Below are positions 33,128 through 41,750 of a stretch of DNA of 64,000 nucleotides, piece after piece. Position numbers and translations under genes: made by a program. Numbering within the stretch: the first letter of the stretch is position 1; each line of letters begins with the position of its first letter. Origin of the DNA: Cohnella fermenti (GTDB lineage: Bacteria; Bacillota; Bacilli; Paenibacillales; Paenibacillaceae); NCBI RefSeq assembly GCF_004801405.1, contig NZ_SSOB01000028.1, forward strand, positions 1 to 64,000. Reading direction: 5' to 3'. The notes beneath the pieces were generated by a model. The model had not been told where the DNA came from. It ran no database searches and saw only the letters and a list, made by a program, of their open reading frames with translations.

Positions 33128-33824
33128 CGAATCCATTCTCCTTCCGGAAGAACGCACCGGCTTAGCCGGCCGTCCTGAACGCTTCTATCCGATCTACGCT
33201 AAACCGATCCTATACTAAAACCACATACAATCGCGACACGACAGCCTCGAACGACCACTTTTATGCGAAAAACCACATACAATCGCGACATAACCGCCTC
33301 GGACGACCGTTTTTATGTGAAAAACCGCATACAATCGCGCCATGACCGCCCCGGACGACCACTTTTATGCGAAAAACCGCATACAATCGCGACATAACCG
33401 CCTCGGACGACCGTTTTTATGTGAAAAACCGCATACAATCGCGACATGACTGCCTCGGACGAACACTTTTATGCGAAAAACCACATACAATCGCGCCATA
33501 ACCGCCTCGGACGACACACAATCGCGCCAAACGGCGGCCCCTCGCACAAAATGCAGCCTATTCCGCCTCCCCGCCTATTCCCGCAACGCAATCGCGAGGC
33601 GGCGGGGATCTGCCGGGCGGCGGAGGCAAAATCCGCGTAAAAGCGGGCAGCTCGGAACGGTATTCATCGTCTCGGCTCGCGGCGGCAGGCGAATTCGCAC
33701 CGGGGCACGCGGGAATCGGCCGGGCTCCTCATAGCCCGTTCCTCCGCCCCCTTTGCCCCTTCGATCCTTCGTCCCTCCGCCTCGTCCCCTCCGACCTCGG
33801 CCGCCCGCCGTTCGCACCTGCCGC
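33128..33824. other. Gene-free interval within the bkd cluster
   Basis: No coding region is supported between bkdB and bkdAB. The first half carries palindrome array B2 (33211-33520). The second half (33520-33824) is C-rich and without recognisable signals. A gap of this size inside an operon that is compact in other Bacillota is unusual. Confidence 0.6.
33211..33520. repeat. Palindrome array B2: six 52-bp units in the bkd cluster
   Basis: The core TATGYGAAAAACCRCATAC starts at 33211 (degenerate), 33262, 33314, 33366, 33418 and 33470: four intervals of exactly 52 bp and one of 51. The spacer (ACAATCGCGACATAACCGCC TCGGACGACC...) is conserved, with two alternating versions (CACTTT and CGTTTT ends). 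Adjacent units alternate ATGCG and ATGTG in the left arm. A solitary spacer fragment follows the last core. Confidence 0.95.
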
Positions 33825-34811
33825 TTAGAAGCGGGCCAGCTCCAGCATGGCGGCCTTCAGCTTATCCTTGTTGAGCAGGAAGTGCTTCTCCCCCGGCGGG
33901 TTGATCGGCATCGCCGGCACGTCCGGGCCGCACAGGCGGCGAATCGGCGCGTCGAGGTCGTACAGCAGCTCCTCCGAGATGATCGCCGCAACCTCCGCAC
34001 CGACGCCTCCCGTCTTGTTATCCTCGTGCACGATAAGCACCTTGCCCGTGCGCGAGACGGCTTCGAGAATGCCTTCCCGGTCAAGCGGCTGCAGCGTCCG
34101 CAGGTCGAGAATATGGGCTTCGATCCCCTCCTCGCGCGACAGCTCCTCGGCGGCTTGCATCGCGAAGTGCAGCGGCATGCTGTAGCCGATAATGGTGATG
34201 TCGTCGCCCTCGCGCATGACCTTCGACTTGCCGATCGGCACCGTATAGTCGCCCTCCGGCACCTCGTCGCTGATCAGCCGGTAACACTTCTTGTTCTCGA
34301 AGAAAAGAACCGGGTCCGGATCGCGAATGGCGGAGAGCAGCAGTCCCTTGGCATCGTAGGCGGTGGACGGAGCGACGATCTTCAGGCCCGGCGTGCCGAA
34401 GAACACCGACTCCGGGCATTGCGAGTGGTACAGCCCGCCGAACACGCCGCCGCCGATCGGGGCGCGGATGACGACCGGGCAGTCCCAGTCGTTGTTGGAG
34501 CGGTAGCGGATCTTCGCCGCTTCGCTGATGATCTGGTTCGTGGCGGGGAACATGAAGTCCGAATACTGCATCTCGGCGACCGGCCGCATGCCTGCCATCG
34601 CCGCGCCGATCGCGACGCCCGCGATTGCGGATTCCGCCAGCGGGGTGTCCAGCGAACGCATCTCGCCGAATTGCTGCTGAAGCCCCTTCGTCGTGCCGAA
34701 CACGCCGCCCTTCAGGCCGACGTCCTCGCCCATGACGAACACGCGGTTGTCCCGCTCCATCTCGTCCTTCATCGCCGTGCGGATCGCTTCGATATATTCC
34801 ATAACCGGCAT
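33825..34811 (-). CDS. bkdAB: Branched-chain 2-oxoacid dehydrogenase E1 beta
   Basis: 328 aa from ATG 34811, with GGGAGGG 8 nt upstream. Transketolase-type pyrimidine-binding domain with VFVMGEDVGLKGGVFGTTKG near residue 27 and RSLDTPLAESAIAGVAIGAA. The C-terminal domain has HILDLRTLQPLDREGI and VLIVHEDN. It pairs with E1 alpha to decarboxylate branched-chain 2-oxoacids using thiamine diphosphate. The start follows the E1 alpha stop by a single base, so the two subunits are translationally coupled. Confidence 0.95.
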   Translation of the reverse strand: MPVMEYIEAIRTAMKDEMERDNRVFVMGEDVGLKGGVFGTTKGLQQQFGEMRSLDTPLAESAIAGVAIGAAMAGMRPVAEMQYSDFMFPATNQIISEAAKIRYRSNNDWDCPVVIRAPIGGGVFGGLYHSQCPESVFFGTPGLKIVAPSTAYDAKGLLLSAIRDPDPVLFFENKKCYRLISDEVPEGDYTVPIGKSKVMREGDDITIIGYSMPLHFAMQAAEELSREEGIEAHILDLRTLQPLDREGILEAVSRTGKVLIVHEDNKTGGVGAEVAAIISEELLYDLDAPIRRLCGPDVPAMPINPPGEKHFLLNKDKLKAAMLELARF

Positions 34812-34812
34812 C

Positions 34813-35847
34813 TTAACGTCCCTCCCCTTCTGGCGCGCTATCCGCATATACGTAGCGGAAGGCGTCTTCCACCGGCTGGAACGGAGCGTTCTCGCCGTAT
34901 TGCGTCGCCTCGTCGATCTCCTTGCGGATGCGCGCCTGCAGCTCCGCTTCCTTCTCGTCGGACCAGAGCCCGAGCTCCGTCAAGTACGCGCGGAACGCAG
35001 GGATTGCGTCCAGCGCCTTGTGGTGGTCGACCTCTTCCTTCGTCCGGTACGCCAAGTCGTTGTCGGAGGTGGAGTGCGGCGTGACCCGATACGTCATGAT
35101 CTCGATCAAGGTCGGCCCTTCCCCGGCCAGAGCGCGCTTATGGGCTTCGGCGAATACGCGGTACACCTCAAGCGGATCGTTGCCGTCAACCCGGATGCCC
35201 GGGAAGCCGTAGCCGATCGCGCGGTCGGCGATGCGGCCGGCCGATTGCTTCGCGAACGGAATGGAGATGGCGTAGCCGTTGTTCTGGCAGACGAAGATGA
35301 CCGGCAGCTTCATCACACCCGCGAAGTTGCAGCCTTCGTGGAAGTCGCCCTGGTTGCTCGACCCTTCCCCGAAGGAGACGAGGGAGACGGACTGCTCTCC
35401 CCGCATCTTGGCGGCGAGGGCGAACCCGACCGCATGCGGCACCTGCGTCGTAACCGGACTCGAGCCCGTCACGATGCGCAGCCGTTTGCTGCCGAAGTGG
35501 CCGGGCATCTGGCGGCCCGCGCTGTTCGGATCTTCTGCCTTGGCGAAGAGGGACAGCATCAATTCCTTGACCGTCATGCCGACGGACAGAACGAAGCCGT
35601 AGTCCCGGTAATAAGGAAGGAACCAGTCGTTCTCAAGGTTCATCGCGAATGCCATCGCAACTTGGGAAGGCTCTTGCGTAATCCCGGAGATGTGGAAGTT
35701 CACCTTGCCTGCTCGCTGCAGCAGTTGCGCCCGTTCGTCGAACTTGCGGGTCAACTGCATCTTCTCGTACATGTGGACAGCTCTCTCATCCGACAGGCCG
35801 AGCGCGGCGTGTCGGGATACGTTCTTGACGGAACCGGTATGGGTCAA
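34813..35847 (-). CDS. bkdAA: Branched-chain 2-oxoacid dehydrogenase E1 alpha
   Basis: 344 aa from TTG 35847, with GGAGG 8 nt upstream. The thiamine diphosphate motif runs SFGEGSSNQGDFHEGCNFAG to VCQNN near residues 155-185. YRVTPHSTSDND is the regulatory-loop region, where the Ser/His pattern is typical of BCKDH E1 alpha. TATAAT lies at 35875-35880 (minus strand), though without a clear -35. A terminator separates it from lpdA, so E1 alpha/E1 beta/E2 likely use this promoter. Confidence 0.94.
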   Translation of the reverse strand: MTHTGSVKNVSRHAALGLSDERAVHMYEKMQLTRKFDERAQLLQRAGKVNFHISGITQEPSQVAMAFAMNLENDWFLPYYRDYGFVLSVGMTVKELMLSLFAKAEDPNSAGRQMPGHFGSKRLRIVTGSSPVTTQVPHAVGFALAAKMRGEQSVSLVSFGEGSSNQGDFHEGCNFAGVMKLPVIFVCQNNGYAISIPFAKQSAGRIADRAIGYGFPGIRVDGNDPLEVYRVFAEAHKRALAGEGPTLIEIMTYRVTPHSTSDNDLAYRTKEEVDHHKALDAIPAFRAYLTELGLWSDEKEAELQARIRKEIDEATQYGENAPFQPVEDAFRYVYADSAPEGEGR

Positions 35848-35927
35848 GGCGGGTACCTCCTACTATGGGGTAGTATTATAACCTGGTCTTAATACTTGAG
35901 CTTAGTGCTTATTATACTCCTGTCTGC

Positions 35928-35979
35928 GCGAAAAAGAAACGTCCAAGCCGAGTCGATCGGCTCGAGCCCGGTTTGGACG
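35928..35979 (-). terminator. Terminator after lpdA
   Basis: On the minus strand an inverted repeat beginning CGTCCAAACCGGGC and ending GCTTGGACG (35940-35979, imperfect inner pairs) is followed by TTTCTTTTT. It lies 54 bp past the lpdA stop and isolates lpdA from the bkdAA promoter. Confidence 0.8.
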
Positions 35980-36032
35980 AGTATTGGGCGGGAATGCGGA
36001 CATTCGGGGCGAAGAGCATTCAGGCTCTTGGC

Positions 36033-37469
36033 TCAGCCGTGCGCCGCTCCTCCGTCCAGCGCCGCCATCACTTCCTGCAGCGCCTCCGAGAGCGTCGGAT
36101 GAGGGTGAATCGCCTTCGCAATCTCCCATGGCACCGCGTCGAGCAGCTTCGCAAGCGACGCTTCGGCGATCAGGTCGGTCGCATGGACGCCGACCAAGTG
36201 CACGCCCAGCAGGTCGCCGGTGTCCTTGTCCGCGATGACCTTGGCGAAGCCTTCCGTCTCCCCGTGGACAAGCGCCTTGCCCAGAACGCGCAGCGGCAGC
36301 TTCGCCGTCTTCGTCTGCAGGCCGTGCGCCGCGGCTTCCGCTTCGGCCCAGCCGATCGAAGCCGCCTCCGGCCGCGAGTAAATGCAGCGCGGAACGTCGC
36401 GATCCGCCGCGCGCTCGGTCGCTCCCAAGCGCCCGAGCAGATGGTCGACGGCGACGGCCGCCTCGTGCATGGCCGCATGGGCGAGCTGAATGCCGCCGAT
36501 GCAATCGCCTATCGCGTAAATATGCGGCTCGCCGGTCTGAAGCGTGACCGGATTCACCTTCACGAAGCCTCTCTCCGTCTTAATATCCGTATTCTCGAAG
36601 CCTTGATTCTCCACGTTGCCTTGCCGGCCGACCGACACCAGCATCCTCTCGGCGCTAAGACGCACGGACGCTCCCGCCTTCTCGATCTCGACCGACACCT
36701 CTCCGTCCTTCACGACGCAGGTGGACGCGTTAAGCCTAACTCCCGTATGAATCTCGACGCCGCGCCTGGAGAGCGCCTTGGCGAGCTCGGCCGAGACATC
36801 CTTGTCCTCGAGCGAGACAAGCCGATCCGCCGTCTCGACGAGAATAACCTTTGTCCCGAAGTCGCTGAGCAGAGAGGCCCATTCGACGCCGATGACGCCG
36901 CCTCCGACAATAATGACGGAAGCGGGCATGGAGGGCCAGTCCAGCGCTTCGTCGCTCGTCACGACGGTTGCTTCATCATACGGCAAATCCTCCAGCTTGC
37001 GTGGACGAGAACCCGTGGCGATGATAACGTGACGCGGAACAATCGTCTCCGACTCTCCGTCCGCAAGCTCGACCGCGATCGCTCCGCTTCGCGGGGAGAA
37101 GATCGAAGGGCCGATAACCCGGCCGGAGCCGCGAACGACCTCGATCTTATGCTGCTTCATCAACGCCTGAAGCCCGCGATGCAGTTGCTCCACGATCGCT
37201 CCCTTGCGCGACATGACTCCATCCCAGGCGACGGATACATCCCCGTCGGGGAGCGTCACTCCGTAGGAAGCCGCGTTCCTCACCGTGGAGATCACTTCCG
37301 CGCTTCGGAGCAGAGCCTTCGACGGAATGCACCCGCGATGCAGGCAGGTCCCGCCGAGCTTGTCCTTCTCGATAATGACGACGCTTTTGCCGGCTTGCGC
37401 GGCTCGCACCGCGGCGGTATAGCCGCCGGGGCCTCCGCCCAGCACGGCAACATCCACTTCAATTGGCAT
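36033..37469 (-). CDS. lpdA: Dihydrolipoyl dehydrogenase (E3)
   Basis: 478 aa. FAD-binding GGGPGGYTAAVRAAQ at residue 11, redox-active disulfide GGTCLHRGCIPSK near 40, NAD-binding VGGGVIGVEWASLL near 180, second FAD motif YAIGDCIGG near 308, and the catalytic HPHPTLSEA dyad near 455. It reoxidises the lipoyl arm of E2. It precedes bkdAA with its own terminator. As in B. subtilis lpdV it is probably the E3 devoted to branched-chain oxoacids, though only context separates it from the pyruvate complex E3. Confidence 0.94.
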   Translation of the reverse strand: MPIEVDVAVLGGGPGGYTAAVRAAQAGKSVVIIEKDKLGGTCLHRGCIPSKALLRSAEVISTVRNAASYGVTLPDGDVSVAWDGVMSRKGAIVEQLHRGLQALMKQHKIEVVRGSGRVIGPSIFSPRSGAIAVELADGESETIVPRHVIIATGSRPRKLEDLPYDEATVVTSDEALDWPSMPASVIIVGGGVIGVEWASLLSDFGTKVILVETADRLVSLEDKDVSAELAKALSRRGVEIHTGVRLNASTCVVKDGEVSVEIEKAGASVRLSAERMLVSVGRQGNVENQGFENTDIKTERGFVKVNPVTLQTGEPHIYAIGDCIGGIQLAHAAMHEAAVAVDHLLGRLGATERAADRDVPRCIYSRPEAASIGWAEAEAAAHGLQTKTAKLPLRVLGKALVHGETEGFAKVIADKDTGDLLGVHLVGVHATDLIAEASLAKLLDAVPWEIAKAIHPHPTLSEALQEVMAALDGGAAHG

Positions 37470-37600
37470 CTATGTATCCTCCGATCGTCTTGTCCAAGGG
37501 GCCGACATGAGCCCGGTTTCTTTACATTCTCTCTTTATCTAAATCTAATTTGCTTTCCATTCTATTTTACCTTCTTTGGCGGTCGGAACATAGCGAATCA

Positions 37601-37629
37601 TGGACAAAATTCATAATAATCGTTATGAT
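37601..37629 (+). promoter_or_regulatory. Promoter of the DUF2627 gene
   Basis: TGGACA (37601-37606) and TATGAT (37624-37629) are separated by 17 nt, each one mismatch from SigA consensus. The spacer and -10 include an inverted repeat TCATAAT-AATC-GTTATGA, a possible regulator site. Confidence 0.55.
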
Positions 37630-37655
37630 AAAGGGTATGGAAGGAGGGCCGTTAC

Positions 37656-37985
37656 GTGAAGCTCGTCATATCCCGCCTGATCGCCATTCTAATGCTTGTG
37701 ATTCCCGGGCTTGCGGCAGCATATGGCTTCCTTCTCATGAAAGACGCCCTATTCGACTACTTCGCGCAGCTCGGCAGCGTCGAACTGCTCACGCCCCGTT
37801 TCTCCTGGGCACCGTTCGTCATAGGCTTTATTTTGTTCCTGCTGGGCGTCGGCTTCATCGGAGGATGGATTTTCTTCCGCGACCGCAAGCACAACTACGT
37901 ATCTGCCCGGTTCCAAGCCAAGAGGCCGCGGCCGCCTCGCCCACCCGGGAATGCCTCCGGCGGCAACGACAGCCGCAAGGAGTAA
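37656..37985 (+). CDS. DUF2627 membrane protein (YqzF-like)
   Basis: 109 aa from GTG 37656, with AAGGAGG 7 nt upstream. Two transmembrane helices: LIAILMLVIPGLAAAYGFLLM, and FVIGFILFLLGVGFIGGWIFF followed by RDRKHNYVSARF. This pattern (IPG..YG..LM.D and FxxRDRK.N) is that of B. subtilis YqzF, which also lies near the bkd genes. The C-terminal tail is Pro/Arg-rich. Function unknown. Confidence 0.85.
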   Translation: MKLVISRLIAILMLVIPGLAAAYGFLLMKDALFDYFAQLGSVELLTPRFSWAPFVIGFILFLLGVGFIGGWIFFRDRKHNYVSARFQAKRPRPPRPPGNASGGNDSRKE

Positions 37986-37997
37986 ACGCAAGCGCCA

Positions 37998-38025
37998 AGC
38001 CAGCCCAATTGCGGCTGGCTTTTCT
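37998..38025 (+). terminator. Terminator after the DUF2627 gene
   Basis: An 8-bp perfect stem AGCCAGCC / GGCTGGCT with a 7-nt loop is followed by TTTTCT on the plus strand, 12 bp past the stop codon. Confidence 0.85.
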
Positions 38026-38089
38026 AATGGACAGTCCGTTGCACCTAATCTCGCCACGATGCCCTCCCCCCCTATGCCCGACAGGAATA

Positions 38090-38300
38090 TATGTGAAAAT
38101 TCACATTGGCGCAGTTCGATAACGAATCGTTTGGACGATTCTATGTGATAAATCACATTTATACCGCAATTTTTGGTCCGAAGTGCTCGATGTATGCGAA
38201 AATTCACATAAAACGCCGCGATTCCCGCCAATCCAAGCCGACGAATGTGAAAAACCGCATAAAATCGCCCACAAAATCGCCATAGTAAAACCACATTTGT
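38090..38300. repeat. Palindrome array B3: four to five units with unrelated spacers
   Basis: Cores start at 38090, 38142, 38193 and 38244 (periods 52, 51, 51), with a degenerate fifth near 38281. ATGTGAAAATTCACAT (38091-38106) and ATGTGATAAATCACAT (38143-38158) are inverted repeats with 7-bp arms. Unlike B2, the roughly 35-bp spacers differ from each other. The array fills the gap between the DUF2627 terminator and the end of the AraC gene. Confidence 0.88.
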
Positions 38301-38329
38301 TAAAATCACGTTCGCTAAAATTACGATTG

Positions 38330-39211
38330 TCAGGAATCCCTCGCCTTGCGACGATACGCCGACGGGCTGCATCCGTATACGGTGCGGAACAGCTTGCTAA
38401 AGTAGCTGAAGTTGTCGAAGCCCGATTCGAGCGCGACCTCGCCGACCGTCAACCGCCCCTCCTCCAGCCGCAGCGCCGCCTGCCTCAGCCGGTAATGATT
38501 GATATATTCGATCGGCGTCTTGCGCATGAACTCCTTGAACACGCGGCTGAAGTGTCCCTCGCTCATCCCGGCGATGCCGGCGAGCTCGCCGACGGGCAAT
38601 CTGCGGCTGCAGTGGCTCTCGATATGGGCGATCGCCCCCTTCAGCCGGTCGATCGTCTTCGCGTCCGCCAGGTCGGCGCGGCTTCTTGCCTCCCATGCCC
38701 CCGACGACCAGATGTCCGCCAGCGCCAGGTAGAGAAGCCCCTTGACCCTCATCTCCTTGGCCGGGTCGGGCGAGCCGTCCAGGTCGGCGATCCGCCGAAG
38801 CGTCTCCAGCACGCGGCCTCCCCACCCGGTCCGGGACGAGAGCGGGAACGGAAGCGAGATCCGTCCGCGTGCGAGCGGCTGCAGGAATGCCGCCGAGAAG
38901 CCGTCCTCCGGGGCGGCAAGCCAGTTCAGGTCGAACACGACCGCCCGGTAGGCGCAGCCTCCGCCCTCGATCGGGAAGGCGCCGTGCAGCTCGCCGCCGT
39001 CGATGTACACCGCGTCCCCCGCTGCAAGCTCGCATTCGTCCGCCCCGATCCGGAACGTCGCCCGCCCGTCCTCGACGAACAGGAACTCCGCCTCCTCGTG
39101 CCAATGACTCTCCAGAATCGGCTGCCCCGCCTCCTGACGCATCTCGTAGACGCCGACGGGGAATCCGGGCGTTCCGTGGCTTCTTTTCTCCCGCAGATGT
39201 CTTAAATTCAT
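38330..39211 (-). CDS. AraC family regulator with cupin sensor
   Basis: 293 aa. The N-terminal cupin-type sensor (about 20-140, with SHWHEEAEFLFVEDGRATFR and AAGDAVYIDGGELHG) precedes a C-terminal AraC domain. Its two helix-turn-helix units are VGELAGIAGMSEGHFSRVFK and VGEVALESGFDNFSYFSKLF, ending GCSPSAYRRK. It is divergent from the alpha-xylosidase gene 133 bp away, the probable target, with a xylosylated sugar as inducer. GGGAGG precedes the ATG. Confidence 0.9.
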   Translation of the reverse strand: MNLRHLREKRSHGTPGFPVGVYEMRQEAGQPILESHWHEEAEFLFVEDGRATFRIGADECELAAGDAVYIDGGELHGAFPIEGGGCAYRAVVFDLNWLAAPEDGFSAAFLQPLARGRISLPFPLSSRTGWGGRVLETLRRIADLDGSPDPAKEMRVKGLLYLALADIWSSGAWEARSRADLADAKTIDRLKGAIAHIESHCSRRLPVGELAGIAGMSEGHFSRVFKEFMRKTPIEYINHYRLRQAALRLEEGRLTVGEVALESGFDNFSYFSKLFRTVYGCSPSAYRRKARDS

Positions 39212-39288
39212 GACTCCGCCTCCCGGGATCGCAGAATTGTGTTAATTTATCGCGGTTTAGTGCAAGATAATCTGCATTGTCGTCATTA

Positions 39289-39294
39289 TAATGT
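39289..39294 (+). promoter_or_regulatory. -10 element of the alpha-xylosidase gene
   Basis: A consensus TATAAT lies 50 bp before the alpha-xylosidase ATG. The hexamer 17 nt upstream (AAGATA) is far from TTGACA, as expected where the divergent AraC-type activator is needed. Confidence 0.5.
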
Positions 39295-39343
39295 TAATCA
39301 AGACCTGCCACAACACTTATTCGGGAAAGGAAGATCCGATCCG

Positions 39344-41695
39344 ATGAAATTCAGCAACGGCTATTGGATGACCCGCGAAGGATACGAAGTATTGAGCCCT
39401 TACGAAGTTCACGATGTGAGAGTAAACGGCGATTCGATCACCGTGTACGCCGCCCATCGCCATCTTGAGCATCGCGGCAACACCCTCAACGAACCGCTGA
39501 TGACGATGGAATTCTCCTCGCCGCAGAAGGATGTCATCCGCGCGAAGTTCTATCATCATAAGGGCCGCAAGCGCGGCACACCCGACTCCTTCGCTCTGAA
39601 GGCCCATGGGAACGCTTCCGTCGCCATCGACAACAATGAGACGTTCGTCAGCCTGACGAGCGGAGACACGACGGTTACGATCACGAAGGCGCATCCGGTC
39701 GCCATTACCTACTCCCACACGGGACGCATCCTGACGGGAAGCGGATCGAGGCAGACCGCGTTCGTTAGGGCACAGGACGGCAAGCACCACTTCCGCGAGC
39801 AGCTTAACCTCGCTGTCGGCGAGACGGTATACGGGCTTGGGGAACGCTTCTCCGCATTCGTCAAGAACGGGCAGACCGTCGACATCTGGAACGAGGACGG
39901 CGGCACGGCTTCCGAGCAAGCCTACAAGAACGTTCCGTTCTACGTAACCAACCGGGGCTACGGCGTCTTCGTGAACCATCCGGAGCTCGTCTCCTTCGAG
40001 GTCGCTTCGGAGAAAGTATCGAAGAACCAGTTCAGCGTCGCCGGGGAGCAATTGGAATATTACATCATCGGCGGGGACTCCCTGAAGGATGTGCTCGGCG
40101 GCTACACGAGCCTGACCGGCAAGCCCTCCCTTCCGCCGGCGTGGACGTTCGGTCTCTGGCTGACAACGTCGTTCACGACGAATTACGACGAGGCGACCGT
40201 CAACAGCTTTATCGACGGCATGGCGGACCGCGACCTTCCTCTGGCTGTGTTCCACTTTGATTGCTTCTGGATGAAGGAATACCAGTGGTGCGACTTCGAG
40301 TGGGACGAGCGCGTGTTCCCGGACCCGCAGGGCATGCTGCAGCGCTTGAAGGCGAAGGGGCTGAAAATCTGCGTCTGGATCAACCCGTACATCGCCCAGC
40401 GTTCCCCGCTGTTCGATGAGGGAATGGAGCGCGGCTATCTGCTGAAGCGTCCGGACGGCAGCGTATGGCAATGGGACCTGTGGCAATACGGAATGGGCAT
40501 CGTCGACTTCACGAACCCGGACGCCTGCCGATGGTTCGGCGACAAGCTGCGCGCCCTCGTCGACATGGGCGTCGATTCGTTCAAGACGGACTTCGGCGAA
40601 CGCATCCCGACCGATGTCGTCTACTTCGACGGCTCGGACCCGCAGCAGATGCACAACTACTATACGCAACTGTACAACAAGGTCGTCTTCGAGGTGCTCG
40701 AAGAGAAGCTCGGCGTCGGGGAAGCCGCCCTGTTCGCCCGTTCCGCGACGGCGGGCGGCCAGCAGTTCCCCGTGCACTGGGGCGGCGACTGCGAGGCGAC
40801 GTTCGAGTCGATGGCCGAGAGCCTGCGCGGCGGACTGTCGCTCGGCTTGTCCGGCTTCGGCTTCTGGAGCCACGATATCGGCGGCTTCGAGCAGAGCGCG
40901 ACACCCGATCTGTACAAGCGCTGGGTCGCGTTCGGCCTGCTGTCCAGCCATAGCCGCCTGCACGGCAGCACCTCGTATCGCGTACCGTGGCTGTTCGACG
41001 AGGAAGCCGTCGATGTGCTGCGCCGCTTCACGAAGCTGAAGCTAAGCCTCATGCCGTATCTGTTCGGTCAGGCGGCGCAAGCGTCCCGGCTCGGCCTGCC
41101 GATGATGCGCGCGATGGTGCTCGAGTTCCCCGGCGACCGGACAGCCGATTATTTGGACCGCCAATACATGCTCGGCGACAGCCTGCTGGTCGCCCCGATC
41201 TTCAACGAAGACGGGCGCTCCTCGTACTATCTTCCGCAAGGACGGTGGACCCACTTCCTGACCGGCGAGAGCGTCCCGGGCGGCGTGTGGCGTGACGAGA
41301 CGTACGACTACTTCAACCTGCCTCTGTACGCCCGAGAGAACTCGATCATTCCGGTCGGGGCCTCGGACGATCGTCCGGAATACGAGTATGCCGAAGGCGT
41401 CGCCTTCCACGTCTTCGCGCTTCAGGACGGCGCTTATGCAAGCGTCGCGATTCCCGATCTGCGCGGCGCCGACAAGCTGCGGGCGACCGCTTCGCACAGC
41501 GGCGGCGAGATCGCGTTCGAAGTGCGCGACGAAGCAACCGGCGACAGCGCTGCGGTCGGCTGGCAAGTTGTCCTTCGCGGCATCCGGCAAGTAACCGGCG
41601 TCGCGGGCGGCACGTTCGAGCCTTCCGGCCAAGGAGTCGTTATCCGGCCGGAGCGAGGCGCGAGCAAGCTGATCATCAAGCTTCAAGCCGAATGA
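39344..41695 (+). CDS. yicI: GH31 alpha-xylosidase (YicI family)
   Basis: 783 aa from ATG 39344, with AAAGGAAG upstream; cytoplasmic (no signal). It removes alpha-linked xylose from xyloglucan oligosaccharides or isoprimeverose. Nucleophile Asp in DSFKTDFGERIP, acid/base Asp in HWGGDCEATFESMAESLRGG, and the YicI-type segment HFDCFWMKEYQWCDFEWD. The length fits the E. coli YicI family. It stands alone, divergent from an AraC regulator, with no transporter nearby. Specificity for xylose over glucose is inferred from overall similarity to YicI. Confidence 0.93.
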   Translation: MKFSNGYWMTREGYEVLSPYEVHDVRVNGDSITVYAAHRHLEHRGNTLNEPLMTMEFSSPQKDVIRAKFYHHKGRKRGTPDSFALKAHGNASVAIDNNETFVSLTSGDTTVTITKAHPVAITYSHTGRILTGSGSRQTAFVRAQDGKHHFREQLNLAVGETVYGLGERFSAFVKNGQTVDIWNEDGGTASEQAYKNVPFYVTNRGYGVFVNHPELVSFEVASEKVSKNQFSVAGEQLEYYIIGGDSLKDVLGGYTSLTGKPSLPPAWTFGLWLTTSFTTNYDEATVNSFIDGMADRDLPLAVFHFDCFWMKEYQWCDFEWDERVFPDPQGMLQRLKAKGLKICVWINPYIAQRSPLFDEGMERGYLLKRPDGSVWQWDLWQYGMGIVDFTNPDACRWFGDKLRALVDMGVDSFKTDFGERIPTDVVYFDGSDPQQMHNYYTQLYNKVVFEVLEEKLGVGEAALFARSATAGGQQFPVHWGGDCEATFESMAESLRGGLSLGLSGFGFWSHDIGGFEQSATPDLYKRWVAFGLLSSHSRLHGSTSYRVPWLFDEEAVDVLRRFTKLKLSLMPYLFGQAAQASRLGLPMMRAMVLEFPGDRTADYLDRQYMLGDSLLVAPIFNEDGRSSYYLPQGRWTHFLTGESVPGGVWRDETYDYFNLPLYARENSIIPVGASDDRPEYEYAEGVAFHVFALQDGAYASVAIPDLRGADKLRATASHSGGEIAFEVRDEATGDSAAVGWQVVLRGIRQVTGVAGGTFEPSGQGVVIRPERGASKLIIKLQAE

Positions 41696-41699
41696 TTAA

Positions 41700-41750
41700 A
41701 CCTGAAGAGCCGTTCCGCAAGTCGACTGACTTCGGAACGGCTCTTCAGGT
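41700..41750. terminator. Bidirectional terminator, alpha-xylosidase / germination operon
   Basis: A 17-18 bp perfect stem (CCTGAAGAGCCGTTCCG / CGGAACGGCTCTTCAGG) with a 15-nt loop lies between the convergent xylosidase gene and the last ger gene. It overlaps the ger stop codon. T stretches on both sides are short (TTT). Confidence 0.85.

Noticed and set aside
33211-33520. Palindrome arrays as CRISPR arrays
   Set aside because: Cores are only 16-23 bp and degenerate, spacers in several arrays are copies of each other, and no cas gene is nearby.
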